From Clostridia bacterium (GTDB lineage Bacteria > Bacillota > Thermoanaerobacteria > Thermoanaerobacterales > Thermoanaerobacteraceae), in NCBI GenBank assembly GCA_012840485.1, contig DULG01000019.1, forward strand, positions 62,001 through 126,000: a DNA stretch of 64,000 nt. Direction: 5' to 3'. Shown here piece by piece: positions 7,828-17,059 of the stretch. The notes below the pieces were generated by a model. That model worked only from the letters and a program-made list of their open reading frames with translations. It made no database searches and had not been told where the DNA came from. The number at the start of each line of letters is the position of its first letter. The first letter of the stretch is position 1. A program made the translations under genes and the position numbers.

Positions 7828-9363
7828 ATGCCAGAGTTTATCACCAATTTTAAAGATCAATTTGCAAACTTTTGGAGTAAATTTGATAAAAAACAAAAGA
7901 TACAGCTGGGAATTATAGCAATCTTGGTTTTTGTGGGCATTTCTTTATTGGTTTACATATCTAATAGACCAAATTATGTAACCTTATATTCAGAGCTGAG
8001 TATGAAAGACGCAGGAATAATTGTAGAAAAATTAAAAAATGACTTTAAAATTCCCTATAAAATATCCAATGATGGGACAACAATCTTAGTTCCTGCGAAA
8101 TATAAAGATGAAATTAGGATGAAACTAGCAACAGAAGGAATCCCTCAAGGGGGTTTTAGCTTCCAAGATGCAATGAATAATTCCCTTGCTACTACAGACC
8201 AAGAAAGACGACAAAAATACCTATATTTTGTCCAAAATGAAATACAGAATTCTTTGAAGACAATAGAAGGAGTGCAAAATGCCATCGTAAATATTGTAGT
8301 ACCTGACCAAAACACTTTTGTCCTTTCTAATACTGCCAATCAGGCTACAGCAGCAGTGATGTTAACCCTAAAGCCGTGGACGACATTATCTCCTTCACAA
8401 ATTAAAGGAATCATAGATTTTGTATCTAAAAGTGTAGAAGGGTTGAAACCTGAGAATGTGACAATAATCGATAACAATGGGCGAATATTAACTGGTGAAA
8501 CTGACACGACTGCAGAAGATGCCAATAACCAATTTACATTACAGAAAAAAGTGCAACAGGATTTACAAAATAGCATTCAAACTCTTTTGGAGCAGGTTTT
8601 TGGACCAGGTAATGTAGTTGTAAGGACAAATGTCATTTTAAACTTTGACAAAAAAACCAAAGACACGATAGAGTATATACCCTTTAAAGAGGATGATAAT
8701 AAAGGAATTGTGAGAAGTGTACAAGAATTGAGGGAAAAAGCTTCAGGTACACAAAATATTACCCCGGGTGTTGTTGATAATAACATAGGGAGTAACTATA
8801 AGAGTTCTTCAGGAGGTACTTCTGATTATAATAAAACAGAAACAACAATAAACTATGAAATAAGCCAGATTAAGACAAGCCTTATAGAAGCTCAAGGGAA
8901 AATTGAAAACATTTCTGTAGCAGTTGTTGTAAACCAAGATCTCAATGATTCTATGAAACAGCAAATTGCTGATTTAGTCACAAAGGCTGCAGGAGGAGAT
9001 TCTCTAGTAAAGGTCTCTGTTCAAGGAATTCAGTTTAATCAAGGTGAACAAAAAACAGCACAGAGACCATCAGAAGCTTCAAAGGGTATACCAGTATATT
9101 TGTGGGGAATATTAGCGGCTTTGGCCTTAGGAGGGATATTATCTCTTATCATGGCAATAAGAAGGAAAAAGAAAGAGACACCTTTAGTAACTTCACAGGA
9201 AGAAGTTCTTGCTACTGCAGAACCTGTGACAGAAGCTATGGAAGCTATTAAAGAGATAGATCTGTCTGAAAAAGATGAGAAGAAAAAGCAAATTGAAAAA
9301 TTGATTAAGGAAAAGCCTGATATTGTAGTCCAACTTATAAGAACCTGGCTTAATGAAGAGTAG
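7828..9363 (+). CDS. fliF: Flagellar MS-ring protein FliF
   Basis: FliF builds the MS ring, the inner-membrane base of the motor and the housing of the export gate. The 511-residue protein has an N-terminal membrane segment at about 26-45 (IQLGIIAILVFVGISLLVYI). A periplasmic-side ring region follows with the YscJ-like domain (YVTLYSELSMKDAGIIVEKL onward) and the MS-ring C-terminal domain. A second membrane segment lies at about 423-443 (IPVYLWGILAALALGGILSLIMAI). The short cytoplasmic tail (KPDIVVQLIRTWLNEE) is the FliG-binding end. fliG starts 11 bases after the stop. Confidence 0.96.
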   Translation: MPEFITNFKDQFANFWSKFDKKQKIQLGIIAILVFVGISLLVYISNRPNYVTLYSELSMKDAGIIVEKLKNDFKIPYKISNDGTTILVPAKYKDEIRMKLATEGIPQGGFSFQDAMNNSLATTDQERRQKYLYFVQNEIQNSLKTIEGVQNAIVNIVVPDQNTFVLSNTANQATAAVMLTLKPWTTLSPSQIKGIIDFVSKSVEGLKPENVTIIDNNGRILTGETDTTAEDANNQFTLQKKVQQDLQNSIQTLLEQVFGPGNVVVRTNVILNFDKKTKDTIEYIPFKEDDNKGIVRSVQELREKASGTQNITPGVVDNNIGSNYKSSSGGTSDYNKTETTINYEISQIKTSLIEAQGKIENISVAVVVNQDLNDSMKQQIADLVTKAAGGDSLVKVSVQGIQFNQGEQKTAQRPSEASKGIPVYLWGILAALALGGILSLIMAIRRKKKETPLVTSQEEVLATAEPVTEAMEAIKEIDLSEKDEKKKQIEKLIKEKPDIVVQLIRTWLNEE

Positions 9364-9374
9364 GTGGTGTTACA

Positions 9375-10382
9375 ATGGCGAAAGGAGCTGTAACGGGAAG
9401 AGAAAAAAGCGCAATGCTTTTGATTGCACTAGGGCCGGACTTATCAGCGCAGATATATAAACATTTAAGAGAAGAGGAAATTGAGCAGCTGACTTTAGAA
9501 ATAGCTGGCATACGAAACCTAACTCCTGAAGAAAAGCAAAAAGTCATAGATGAATTTTACAACATGTGCATAGCTCAAGAATACATAATAGAAGGCGGTA
9601 TAGAATATGCAAAAACAGTCTTAGAAAAAGCGTTAGGAGCTCAAGAAGCATTTGAAGTAATAAATAAATTGACTTCCTCTTTGAAAGTAAGGCCTTTTGA
9701 TTTTATAAGAAGAGCAGATCCTTCCCAAGTTCTAAATTTCATACAAAATGAACATCCCCAAACTATTGCGATGATTTTGTCCTATTTAAAACCTCAGCAA
9801 GCAGGGGCAATTTTGTCATCTCTGCCAGAGAATTTGCAGGCAGAAGTAGCCATGAGGATTGCTACAATGGAAAGCACCTCACCGGAAATCGTAAAAGAAG
9901 TAGAGCGAATTTTAGAAAGAAAATTATCCTCTTTAGTTACCCAAGATTACACCTTCTCTGGAGGACTTCAGACAATAGTGGATATATTGAATTCTGTAGA
10001 TAGAAGCACGGAAAAAAATATTTTAGATACTTTAGAAACAATAAATATCGAATTAGTAGAAGAAATAAAGAAGAGGATGTTTGTATTTGAAGATATCGTC
10101 ACTTTAGATTCCAGGTCTATACAGCGCGTTTTGAGGGAAGTAGACAATCACGATATCGCACTTGCCCTTAAAGGTTCCAGTGAAGAAGTGCAAAGAGTCA
10201 TTTACAACAATATGTCCAAGAGATTGGCGGAAATGATAAAAGAAGATATTCAATACATGGGACCTGTAAGACTAAAAGACGTGGAGGAAGCTCAACAGAG
10301 GATTGTCAATATTATACGCAGGCTAGAAGATGCTGGAGAAATTGTAATATCTAGAGGAGGAGGGGATGAAATTATTGTATAA
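9375..10382 (+). CDS. fliG: Flagellar motor switch protein FliG
   Basis: FliG is the rotor protein that interacts with the stator and the switch. The 335-residue protein has the three expected parts: the N-terminal domain (KSAMLLIALGPDLSAQIYKHL), the middle domain with NEHPQTIAMILSYL (the EHPQ motif), and the C-terminal torque domain with FEDIVTLDSRSIQRVLREVD, which keeps the charged residues used in stator contact. It overlaps fliH by 17 bases, suggesting translational coupling. Confidence 0.97.
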   Translation: MAKGAVTGREKSAMLLIALGPDLSAQIYKHLREEEIEQLTLEIAGIRNLTPEEKQKVIDEFYNMCIAQEYIIEGGIEYAKTVLEKALGAQEAFEVINKLTSSLKVRPFDFIRRADPSQVLNFIQNEHPQTIAMILSYLKPQQAGAILSSLPENLQAEVAMRIATMESTSPEIVKEVERILERKLSSLVTQDYTFSGGLQTIVDILNSVDRSTEKNILDTLETINIELVEEIKKRMFVFEDIVTLDSRSIQRVLREVDNHDIALALKGSSEEVQRVIYNNMSKRLAEMIKEDIQYMGPVRLKDVEEAQQRIVNIIRRLEDAGEIVISRGGGDEIIV

Positions 10383-11175
10383 GATATATAAAAAACAGGA
10401 AATTAAAATTTCCCCTCCTGTAGTTCTTAAAATTGTTGAAAGTCCTCCGAAGAAAAGACAAACTGAAAATCCAATAGAAGTATTTTCACAGAAAGAAAGT
10501 ATACAAAAAGATAGAGAAAATATGGCAAATGTAAAAAAAGAAGGTTTTGACTTAGCAAAACGGATAATAGAAAGGGCGAGAGTGGTTCAACAGGATATAC
10601 TTCTAAAAACCCAAAAAGATGTAGAAAAGATGTTAATAGATGCAAAAAAAAAAGCACGAAGGATACAAGAAGAGTATAGAGAAAAAGGCTATCAAGAAGG
10701 TTATGCTACAGGATACGAAGAAGGGTATAAAAAAGGAGAAGAGGAAGCTAAAGCTATAATTGAAGAGGTTAAAGCCATAAAAAAAGAAATCCTTAGAGAA
10801 AAAGAAAGATTATATAAAGAAACAGAAAGTGATATGGTAAATGTAATTTTGCAGGCAGTAGAGAAAATTATAGGCAAATATGTAGAAGAAGATAAAGATC
10901 TGATTTTAAATCTCATCAAAAAAGGGATGGAAAACTACAACGCTTTTGATAAAGTTATAGTACGTGTCAGTGAAGAAGATTACGAACACTGTATTAAAAA
11001 CAAAGATAAGATACTAAAAGATGTGGAATTTTTAGATGATGTAGCTATTTTAAAAGATTTGTCTTTGAAAAAAGGAGATTGCGTAATTGAAACAAATTCA
11101 GGAATTATAAACTCTGGAGTTTATACTCAACTTCAAGCTTTAAAAAATTTATTTGTAGGTGTATTAAATGAATAG
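10366..11175 (+). CDS. fliH: Flagellar assembly protein FliH
   Basis: FliH is the peripheral stalk-like regulator of the FliI export ATPase. The 269-residue protein has a long charged coiled coil in its middle. It contains the glycine-repeat helix typical of FliH (REKGYQEGYATGYEEGYKKGEEEA, with a GxxxG-like spacing), then the C-terminal FliI-binding domain (VEKIIGKYVEEDKDLILNLIKKGMENY). It starts inside the end of fliG with a GGAGGAGG site and overlaps fliI by 8 bases. FliH is poorly conserved, so the assignment rests on the repeat, the C-terminal domain and position. Confidence 0.9.
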   Translation: MKLLYKIYKKQEIKISPPVVLKIVESPPKKRQTENPIEVFSQKESIQKDRENMANVKKEGFDLAKRIIERARVVQQDILLKTQKDVEKMLIDAKKKARRIQEEYREKGYQEGYATGYEEGYKKGEEEAKAIIEEVKAIKKEILREKERLYKETESDMVNVILQAVEKIIGKYVEEDKDLILNLIKKGMENYNAFDKVIVRVSEEDYEHCIKNKDKILKDVEFLDDVAILKDLSLKKGDCVIETNSGIINSGVYTQLQALKNLFVGVLNE

Positions 11176-12481
11176 CATTGTTTTGGAAAAATACGAGAAA
11201 AACCTTCAAGAGAAAAGATTGATTCAATATTACGGCAAAGTTTCACAGGTCATAGGTTTGACAATTGAAAGCACAGGCCCTCTTTCTAATATAGGAGAAA
11301 TATGCCATATCAAGACTATAAATGGAAATCAAGTTTTAGCAGAAGTTGTAGGGTTTAAAGAAGAAAAAGTTTATCTCATGCCATTAGGGAATATGGAGGG
11401 GATAGGAGTAGGCAGCAAAGTTATTGCTACAGGGCAAACCTTGAGAATCAATGTGGGAAAAGAATTGTTGGGGAGAGTTTTAGATGGGCTAGGCAATCCT
11501 ATTGATGGAAAAGGTTCATTAAGATATGAGAAATCTATTCCTATTAATAATGTGCCTCCTGATCCTTTAGAAAGAAAACGAATTAAAGAGGTAATGCCTC
11601 TTGGAATAAAAGCGATTGATGGACTGCTTACTTGCGGTAAAGGCCAAAGAATTGGCATTTTTGCTGGAAGTGGTGTAGGGAAAAGCACAATGTTAGGTAT
11701 GATGGCTAGAAATGCTAAAGCTGACCTCAATGTAATTGCTCTTATAGGAGAGAGGGGAAGAGAGGTAAATGAATTTTTAGAAAAAGATTTGGGAGAAGAG
11801 GGATTGAAAAGATCAGTAGTAGTAGTAGCTACTTCTGACACCCCAGCCCTTATAAGGGTGAAAGGTGCAATGACTGCAACAGCCATAGCTGAATACTTTA
11901 GAGACCAAGGTTTAGATGTTCTTTTGATGATGGATTCTGTTACTAGATTTGCTATGGCTCAAAGAGAAGTAGGGCTTTCAATAGGAGAAGCTCCTGTCTC
12001 AAGAGGATATACTCCCTCCGTATTTTCTGTTTTGCCTAAGCTTCTAGAAAGGTCTGGCTGCTCTAAAAAAGGTTCTATCACTGCTCTTTATGCCGTTTTA
12101 GTAGATGGGGATGATTTAAATGAACCTATTGCTGATGCAGTAAGAGGTATATTAGACGGTCATATAGTTTTATCGAGGAAATTGGCTAATAAAAATCACT
12201 ATCCCGCCATTGATGTATTGGGAAGTGTCAGTAGAGTAATAAATGACATTATAACAGACGAACATAAAGAATTGATATCCAGATTTAAAGACATTTTAGC
12301 TACTTATGTAGAAGCAGAAGATTTAATAAATATAGGAGCTTATAATTTTGGAAGTAATCCAAAGATTGATGAAGCCATTGAACTAAATGACAAAATGAAC
12401 AGCTTTTTAAGGCAGAGAATAGATGAATCTTACGACTTTGAAACTACAAAACAACTTTTATACGAATCTATTAAAAGGTGA
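11168..12481 (+). CDS. fliI: Flagellum-specific export ATPase FliI
   Basis: FliI is the F1-beta-like ATPase that helps unfold and deliver export substrates to the flagellar gate. Walker A AGSGVGKS lies at residues 166-173, with ALIGERGREVNEF downstream and the Walker B-like VLLMMDSVTRFAMAQRE. The family box SIGEAPVSRGYTPSVFS is complete. Its length of 437 residues is normal. It overlaps fliH by 8 bases and is followed at 6 bases by fliJ, the usual ATPase-complex block. Confidence 0.97.
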   Translation: MNSIVLEKYEKNLQEKRLIQYYGKVSQVIGLTIESTGPLSNIGEICHIKTINGNQVLAEVVGFKEEKVYLMPLGNMEGIGVGSKVIATGQTLRINVGKELLGRVLDGLGNPIDGKGSLRYEKSIPINNVPPDPLERKRIKEVMPLGIKAIDGLLTCGKGQRIGIFAGSGVGKSTMLGMMARNAKADLNVIALIGERGREVNEFLEKDLGEEGLKRSVVVVATSDTPALIRVKGAMTATAIAEYFRDQGLDVLLMMDSVTRFAMAQREVGLSIGEAPVSRGYTPSVFSVLPKLLERSGCSKKGSITALYAVLVDGDDLNEPIADAVRGILDGHIVLSRKLANKNHYPAIDVLGSVSRVINDIITDEHKELISRFKDILATYVEAEDLINIGAYNFGSNPKIDEAIELNDKMNSFLRQRIDESYDFETTKQLLYESIKR

Positions 12482-12487
12482 TAAAAT

Positions 12488-12931
12488 ATGAAAAAATTTG
12501 AGTTTAATTTACAGCCAGTGCTAAATTTAAAAGAACAGTCAGAAAAAATTGAAAAAGAAAGATTATCAAAAATTATGGCAGAAATAAATTATCAAAAAGA
12601 ATCATTGCACAGATTGAACTTTCACTTAAATGAAATTTTTGAAAAAGCAAAAGAACAAATAGAAGAAGGAACTACTGTGACAAAAATTGCTGAACTGGAG
12701 GTATATGTTAAAAAAATACAAAAAATGATCGAAGAAAAAAAGTCACTAATCAGTAAATTAGAAAAAGAAGCAGAAATAGTGAGAGAAAATCTATTAAAAG
12801 TTTCTAAAGAAAAAAAAGCGTTGGAAAATCTCAAGGAAAAAAGATTTTCAGAGTATCAATACCTGTTATCCATAGAACAAAACAAATTCATAGACGAGCA
12901 GGTAAGTTTCAAAGTTGCTAAATCCTATTAG
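12488..12931 (+). CDS. fliJ: Flagellar export chaperone FliJ
   Basis: FliJ is the coiled-coil stalk in the FliI ring that couples ATPase and gate. The 147-residue protein is almost entirely heptad-like and highly charged, beginning KFEFNLQPVLNLKEQSEKIEKE, the recurrent FliJ N-terminus (F-x-L-x-x-V-L). Identification depends on this motif, size and position directly after fliI. The stop is 10 bases before the next start. Confidence 0.88.
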   Translation: MKKFEFNLQPVLNLKEQSEKIEKERLSKIMAEINYQKESLHRLNFHLNEIFEKAKEQIEEGTTVTKIAELEVYVKKIQKMIEEKKSLISKLEKEAEIVRENLLKVSKEKKALENLKEKRFSEYQYLLSIEQNKFIDEQVSFKVAKSY

Positions 12932-12941
12932 GAGGATACAT

Positions 12942-13544
12942 ATGCAAAATGAAGCAATTGAACCCAAAAGAAAAATAAAAAAAGGGCTTATAATCTTAAT
13001 GATTTCTGTGATTCTCATAGGAGGAGTAGTCGCTGTAATTTTTTTCAACCTATTTGGAAGCAAGGATTACTTGACAAAGCAGATGTATAATATTCCAATT
13101 TTAAAAGACTTAATATCTTCCAAACCTGCTAAAGAAGATAAAAATGCTATAATATCTCAACTGACAAAGGAGTTAAAAACAAAGGAAGAAATAATTTTGG
13201 AATATGAAGAGAAATTAAAAGAAAAAGATGAGAGATTAAAAGAGAAAGATAATTCTATTGAAAGTTTAAAAAATGAATTAGAAAAGGTCCAAATGGAAAA
13301 TGAACTTTTAAAACAGCAGTTAGAAAACAAAAAGAAAAGCTTAAAAGATATAGCCTTTTACTATCAGAATATGGATTCTCAAAAAGCAGCACAGATTTTA
13401 AATAATTTGTCAGATGAAGAAGTGATACAGATATTAAATGCCATGGATAGGGAAAGTGTATCAAGGATTTTAGAATCTTTAAAAGAAGAGAAAGCAGCTA
13501 AAATAACAAATATTTTACTTAAAAATGCAAATATGGTCCCATAG
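12942..13544 (+). CDS. MotE-like membrane protein with MgtE N-like domain (YlxF family)
   Basis: The 200-residue protein has a short basic N-terminus and one membrane segment at about 17-37 (GLIILMISVILIGGVVAVIFF). A long charged coiled coil follows (about 70-135, KEKDERLKEKDNSIESLKNELEK). The C-terminal helical repeat resembles the MgtE intracellular N domain (SQKAAQILNNLSDEEVIQILNAMDRESVSRIL). In Bacillus YlxF sits at this spot, and MotE proteins of proteobacteria have the same layout and act as motor chaperones; a similar role here is inferred. AGGAGG before the ATG at 12942 decides the start over the upstream track start at 12915. Confidence 0.82.
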   Translation: MQNEAIEPKRKIKKGLIILMISVILIGGVVAVIFFNLFGSKDYLTKQMYNIPILKDLISSKPAKEDKNAIISQLTKELKTKEEIILEYEEKLKEKDERLKEKDNSIESLKNELEKVQMENELLKQQLENKKKSLKDIAFYYQNMDSQKAAQILNNLSDEEVIQILNAMDRESVSRILESLKEEKAAKITNILLKNANMVP

Positions 13545-13561
13545 AAAGGAGGTGAGAGTAA

Positions 13562-14899
13562 TTGAATGAAATGCTACTTGATACTGAATTATCGCCATTT
13601 GCAATAGTAAATTTAAAACCAGATGGAGTAAAAGTATCTACAAATTCACAAAAAGACTTATCAGTCAAAGGAGATGATTCTCCCAAATTTTTACAAATGT
13701 TAAACCAACAATTACAGTTAACTTTCAAAGAAAATGGTGAAATTTTGTCTTCCAAAATTGTAGGAATTAAAAACATCGGAAAAAGTAAAATTACAAAATT
13801 TACTGATGTAGAGGATGTACTGTTTAAAGATGTTTTTAATTGGCTGCAATACCTAATAAGTGCTTTAAACGCAACAGGACAGATGAAAGAAAGTGAACAA
13901 CAGTTAGTTGGTTCTCAAAAATTGGTTGGAGTTTTTCAAAAAGAAGTGGGACAACTGCTGAAGAATTTTTTTCAAGGGGAAAATTTAGATATTGACAAAA
14001 TTTCCCAAAATATTAGCCAGTTTTTGGAGAAAAACTTTGGCATTGAATTGCAATCAGACACAATAGCTAATGCCATTAAAACTGGCAATTTTGAAGAAAT
14101 GTTGCATCTCTATAAAGATAAAAATCCAGATAAGGAAATTGCAAAAGCACAAAAATCATTACAATCATCCAATTTTGAAGGAGAAAAAAATATTTGGGCA
14201 CAAGATAAAGAAGAAAAAGAGAATTTAACTCAATTAAGTTCACAGCGTCTTTTTGATACAAAAGGTAAAGATAATAGTACAAAATCCTCAAATTTACCAG
14301 CAAATTCAAATAATGAACTTTTTTCAATTAAGAAGGAAGGAGATTTTGAATCCAATCACTCACTTCAACAAAATGACTTTGCTTTTTTGAAACATGACTC
14401 AAAAATCTTTGATAATCAATTATTACAGCAGAGTTCTAATTTTCATCAAAAACCTGAAATTCAAATTTTTGATCAAATAATAAATAGTATAATTCTTTCA
14501 AAAAATGAGGTTTCTTCCACTATTAGCATACAATTAAAACCAGAATTTTTAGGAAAACTTCAAATTAGCCTTAAATCTATAGATGGTAACATTGTTGCTA
14601 CCATAATAACAGACAGCGAAAAGTTAAAACATCAGATTGAATCTAATTTAGCAATTTTAAATAGTCAATTAGATTTAAAAGGAATCAAAATAGATAGTTT
14701 TAATGTGACAGTAGACAAAAACATGCAATTTACTGCCCAATACAATGGTCAGCAAGGTTATAATGATGCCTCAAGGCAGCAAAATACGCAAGAAGGATAT
14801 GTTAATTACTTAGTTTATGAACTTCCACAAATAGAAGAGACAAATCTGTCACCACAAAATTATCTAATCTCACAAAACCATATTGACGTAAAAGCATAG
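13562..14899 (+). CDS. fliK: Flagellar hook-length control protein FliK
   Basis: FliK measures hook length and switches export from hook to filament substrates. The 445-residue protein has a long, low-complexity, Gln/Asn/Ser-rich N-terminal part, as expected of a secreted molecular ruler. The conserved C-terminal Flg_hook domain (ISIQLKPEFLGKLQISLKSIDGNIVATIITDSEKLKHQIESNLAILNSQLDLKGI) follows. A TTG at 13562 lies 7 bases after AAAGGAGGTG and is a better start than the ATG at 13571, which would be 16 bases away. Confidence 0.9.
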   Translation: MNEMLLDTELSPFAIVNLKPDGVKVSTNSQKDLSVKGDDSPKFLQMLNQQLQLTFKENGEILSSKIVGIKNIGKSKITKFTDVEDVLFKDVFNWLQYLISALNATGQMKESEQQLVGSQKLVGVFQKEVGQLLKNFFQGENLDIDKISQNISQFLEKNFGIELQSDTIANAIKTGNFEEMLHLYKDKNPDKEIAKAQKSLQSSNFEGEKNIWAQDKEEKENLTQLSSQRLFDTKGKDNSTKSSNLPANSNNELFSIKKEGDFESNHSLQQNDFAFLKHDSKIFDNQLLQQSSNFHQKPEIQIFDQIINSIILSKNEVSSTISIQLKPEFLGKLQISLKSIDGNIVATIITDSEKLKHQIESNLAILNSQLDLKGIKIDSFNVTVDKNMQFTAQYNGQQGYNDASRQQNTQEGYVNYLVYELPQIEETNLSPQNYLISQNHIDVKA

Positions 14900-14914
14900 A
14901 AAGGAGGGAATATT

Positions 14915-15310
14915 GTGAATATAAATACTAATTACAATATTACAACTGCTTACACTAACAAGGTAACAACATCAAAAGACCACTTGGGGAAAGATGATTT
15001 TTTAAAACTTTTAGTCACTCAGTTAAAAAATCAAGATCCTTTAAATCCAATGGATGATAAAGAATTTATTGCGCAATTGGCGCAGTTTTCCACGTTAGAA
15101 CAAATACAAAATATGAACAGTAGCTTTAATGCAGTAAAAGCCATAAATTTACTCGATAAAAATATATATGCGACTATTACAGACAATAATGGAAACCCAC
15201 GGGCTGTAATGGGAAAAGTAGATGCTGTTTATAAGCAAAATGGAGAATACTTTTTAGAAGTAAACGGTATAGATGTACCATTAGATGCTGTGACAGCTGT
15301 TTTGGGATGA
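14915..15310 (+). CDS. flgD: Flagellar hook-assembly scaffold FlgD (short form)
   Basis: FlgD is the hook cap. The 131-residue protein has the diagnostic N-terminal block [42 protein letters not shown]. After it comes only a short beta-rich part ([22 protein letters not shown]), so it lacks the larger C-terminal FlgD Ig/tudor domains of proteobacteria, as is common in Firmicutes. A GTG start follows AAAGGAGGG. Confidence 0.95.
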   Translation: MNINTNYNITTAYTNKVTTSKDHLGKDDFLKLLVTQLKNQDPLNPMDDKEFIAQLAQFSTLEQIQNMNSSFNAVKAINLLDKNIYATITDNNGNPRAVMGKVDAVYKQNGEYFLEVNGIDVPLDAVTAVLG

Positions 15311-15319
15311 GGTGATAAA

Positions 15320-15688
15320 ATGTCTGAGTTAGTAAAAATTCCTCAAAACCTAAATGTCAATTACTTAGCTCAGAGAATAACAACTAGCAATGGAACTTCT
15401 ACAACTTTCAAAGAAGTTTTAAATGAAAAAATTGATGAAATAAAATTTTCAAAGCATTCCCTTATGAGAATGGAAATGAGAAATGTTAAAATTACACAAG
15501 CGGAGTACCAAAAATTATTGGAAGCAGTCAATAGAGCTAATCGAAAAGGCATAAAAGACTCTCTGATCATAATGAATAACAAAGCCTTTGTGGTAAATTT
15601 AAAAACCAAAACGGTGATAACAGCAATGGACAGCGAAATGCTAAAAGATAGTGTTTTTACAAATATAGACGGTGCTGTGATAATTTGA
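15320..15688 (+). CDS. Flagellar operon protein (TIGR02530-type), unknown role
   Basis: The 122-residue protein matches the family known only as flagellar operon protein, found between flgD and flgE in many Firmicutes. The recognisable core is FSKHSLMRMEMRNVKITQAEYQKLLEAVNRANRKGIKDSLIIMNNKAFVVNLKTKTVITAMD, a small alpha/beta fold ending in the shared NIDGAVII. No membrane segment or catalytic motif is visible. Its position suggests hook assembly, possibly as a chaperone or regulator of hook subunits; this is inference. Confidence 0.82.
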   Translation: MSELVKIPQNLNVNYLAQRITTSNGTSTTFKEVLNEKIDEIKFSKHSLMRMEMRNVKITQAEYQKLLEAVNRANRKGIKDSLIIMNNKAFVVNLKTKTVITAMDSEMLKDSVFTNIDGAVII

Positions 15689-15769
15689 GCCGGACCTTAA
15701 CAAGGAGGCTTATCGCTTTTGAATGACAGAGAAAGCGAGCAGCGCCAAAAAATAAAAGGAGGAGAAAAA

Positions 15770-17011
15770 ATGTTAAGGTCAATGTATTCTGCAGTTTCTG
15801 GATTGCGGGTCCATCAAGCAAGAATGGATGTAATTGGCAATAATATAGCGAATGTCAATACGGTAGGGTACAAAGCAAGTAGAATGACCTTTAAGGAAAT
15901 ATTTAGTCAAACAATAAAGGGAGCTTCTGCCCCTCAAGGGAATGGCGGTGGAACTAATCCTCAACAAATCGGCTTAGGAGTTGCTATAGCATCAATTGAC
16001 ACCATATTCACACGTGGTGGTGCTCAAAGGACAGATAATCCTACAGACCTTTCAATTGACGGAAACGGCTTCTTTGTTGTTTCTACAGGAGAAGGCTATC
16101 TCTACACGAGAGCAGGCAATTTTAGTTTTGATTCAAAAGGAGATTTAATAACTCCTGATGGATATAAAGTATTGGGATGGATGTCAACTGATGGGAAAAA
16201 CGTAAACACTGACACAGGGAATTTAGTGCCAATAAGCCTTAAAAATTGGTCAAGTATAGACCCGATAGCCACTACGCAATTAGAAATAGGGGGAAATCTG
16301 AACGCCTCAACAGCAATTAAAAATACAATAAGTTATAACATATTAATATACGATTCACAAGGAGGAAGTCATATAGCTACAATTACATTTACAAGAAATG
16401 ATGCCACTACCTGGAACTGGAATGTGTCTTCTTACGATCCTGCTATCTCCTCTGTAACTGGTTCGGGTACCCTTATCTTTGGTGCCGATGGTAAGATTGC
16501 TCCTAATACCACTGCGACCGGTACAATTACTTTTAATATGAATACTGCTATGACAAATGCAACTATTGGTCCTGTTTTACTTGACCTTTCAAAAATTACT
16601 ATGTTCTCAAGTGAGACTGATTTGAGGGAACTTAGCAAAAATGGAAATGAAGCAGGGTCATTGGAAAGTATTAATATAGATAAATATGGAGTTGTATCAG
16701 GTATATATTCTAACGGTCGCAGACAGATAATTGGTCAAATTGCAATTGCTGATTTTCAAAATCCAATGGGCTTAGAGAAGACTGGAAATTCAATGTTTAT
16801 AAATACTGTAAACTCTGGGGAGCCAATGATAGGAGCAGCTGGCACAGGTACAAGGGGTTCAATCAATCCGGGTACTTTGGAAATGTCAAATGTGGATTTA
16901 GCTAACGAATTTTCAGATATGATTGTGACACAGAGAGGTTTTCAAGCAAATGCTAAAGTTATAACTGTTTCTGATGAAATCCTACAAGACCTTGTCAATA
17001 TGAAGAGATAA
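15770..17011 (+). CDS. flgE: Flagellar hook protein FlgE
   Basis: FlgE polymerises into the hook. The 413-residue protein begins [38 protein letters not shown] and ends with the matching C-terminal helix (NVDLANEFSDMIVTQRGFQANAKVITVSDEILQDLVNMKR). The central FlgE D2-type domain lies at about 190-290. The ATG at 15770 has AAAGGAGGAG in front. A second ribosome site (AAGGAGG at 15702-15708) lies upstream of an in-frame TTG at 15719 that would add 17 residues not seen in FlgE proteins, so I prefer 15770. The D2 region (bases about 16385-16600) uses visibly different codons from the rest. Confidence 0.94.
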   Translation: MLRSMYSAVSGLRVHQARMDVIGNNIANVNTVGYKASRMTFKEIFSQTIKGASAPQGNGGGTNPQQIGLGVAIASIDTIFTRGGAQRTDNPTDLSIDGNGFFVVSTGEGYLYTRAGNFSFDSKGDLITPDGYKVLGWMSTDGKNVNTDTGNLVPISLKNWSSIDPIATTQLEIGGNLNASTAIKNTISYNILIYDSQGGSHIATITFTRNDATTWNWNVSSYDPAISSVTGSGTLIFGADGKIAPNTTATGTITFNMNTAMTNATIGPVLLDLSKITMFSSETDLRELSKNGNEAGSLESINIDKYGVVSGIYSNGRRQIIGQIAIADFQNPMGLEKTGNSMFINTVNSGEPMIGAAGTGTRGSINPGTLEMSNVDLANEFSDMIVTQRGFQANAKVITVSDEILQDLVNMKR

Positions 17012-17016
17012 TTATA

Positions 17017-17043
17017 GTCTGCTGGGTTTTATGCCCAGCAGAC
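17017..17043 (+). promoter_or_regulatory. Perfect intercistronic hairpin between flgE and flbD
   Basis: GTCTGCTGGG at 17017-17026 pairs perfectly with CCCAGCAGAC at 17034-17043 around a 7-base loop, six bases after the flgE stop. It is GC-rich in an AT-rich genome and has no T-run, so it looks like an mRNA stabiliser or processing site rather than a terminator. Confidence 0.7.
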
Positions 17044-17059
17044 ACAATGGAGGAAAATT

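Noticed and set aside
11371-11886. 171-residue minus-strand ORF
   Set aside because: It lies wholly inside fliI, whose Walker motifs are intact on the plus strand; it is a reading-frame shadow with no ribosome site or family resemblance.
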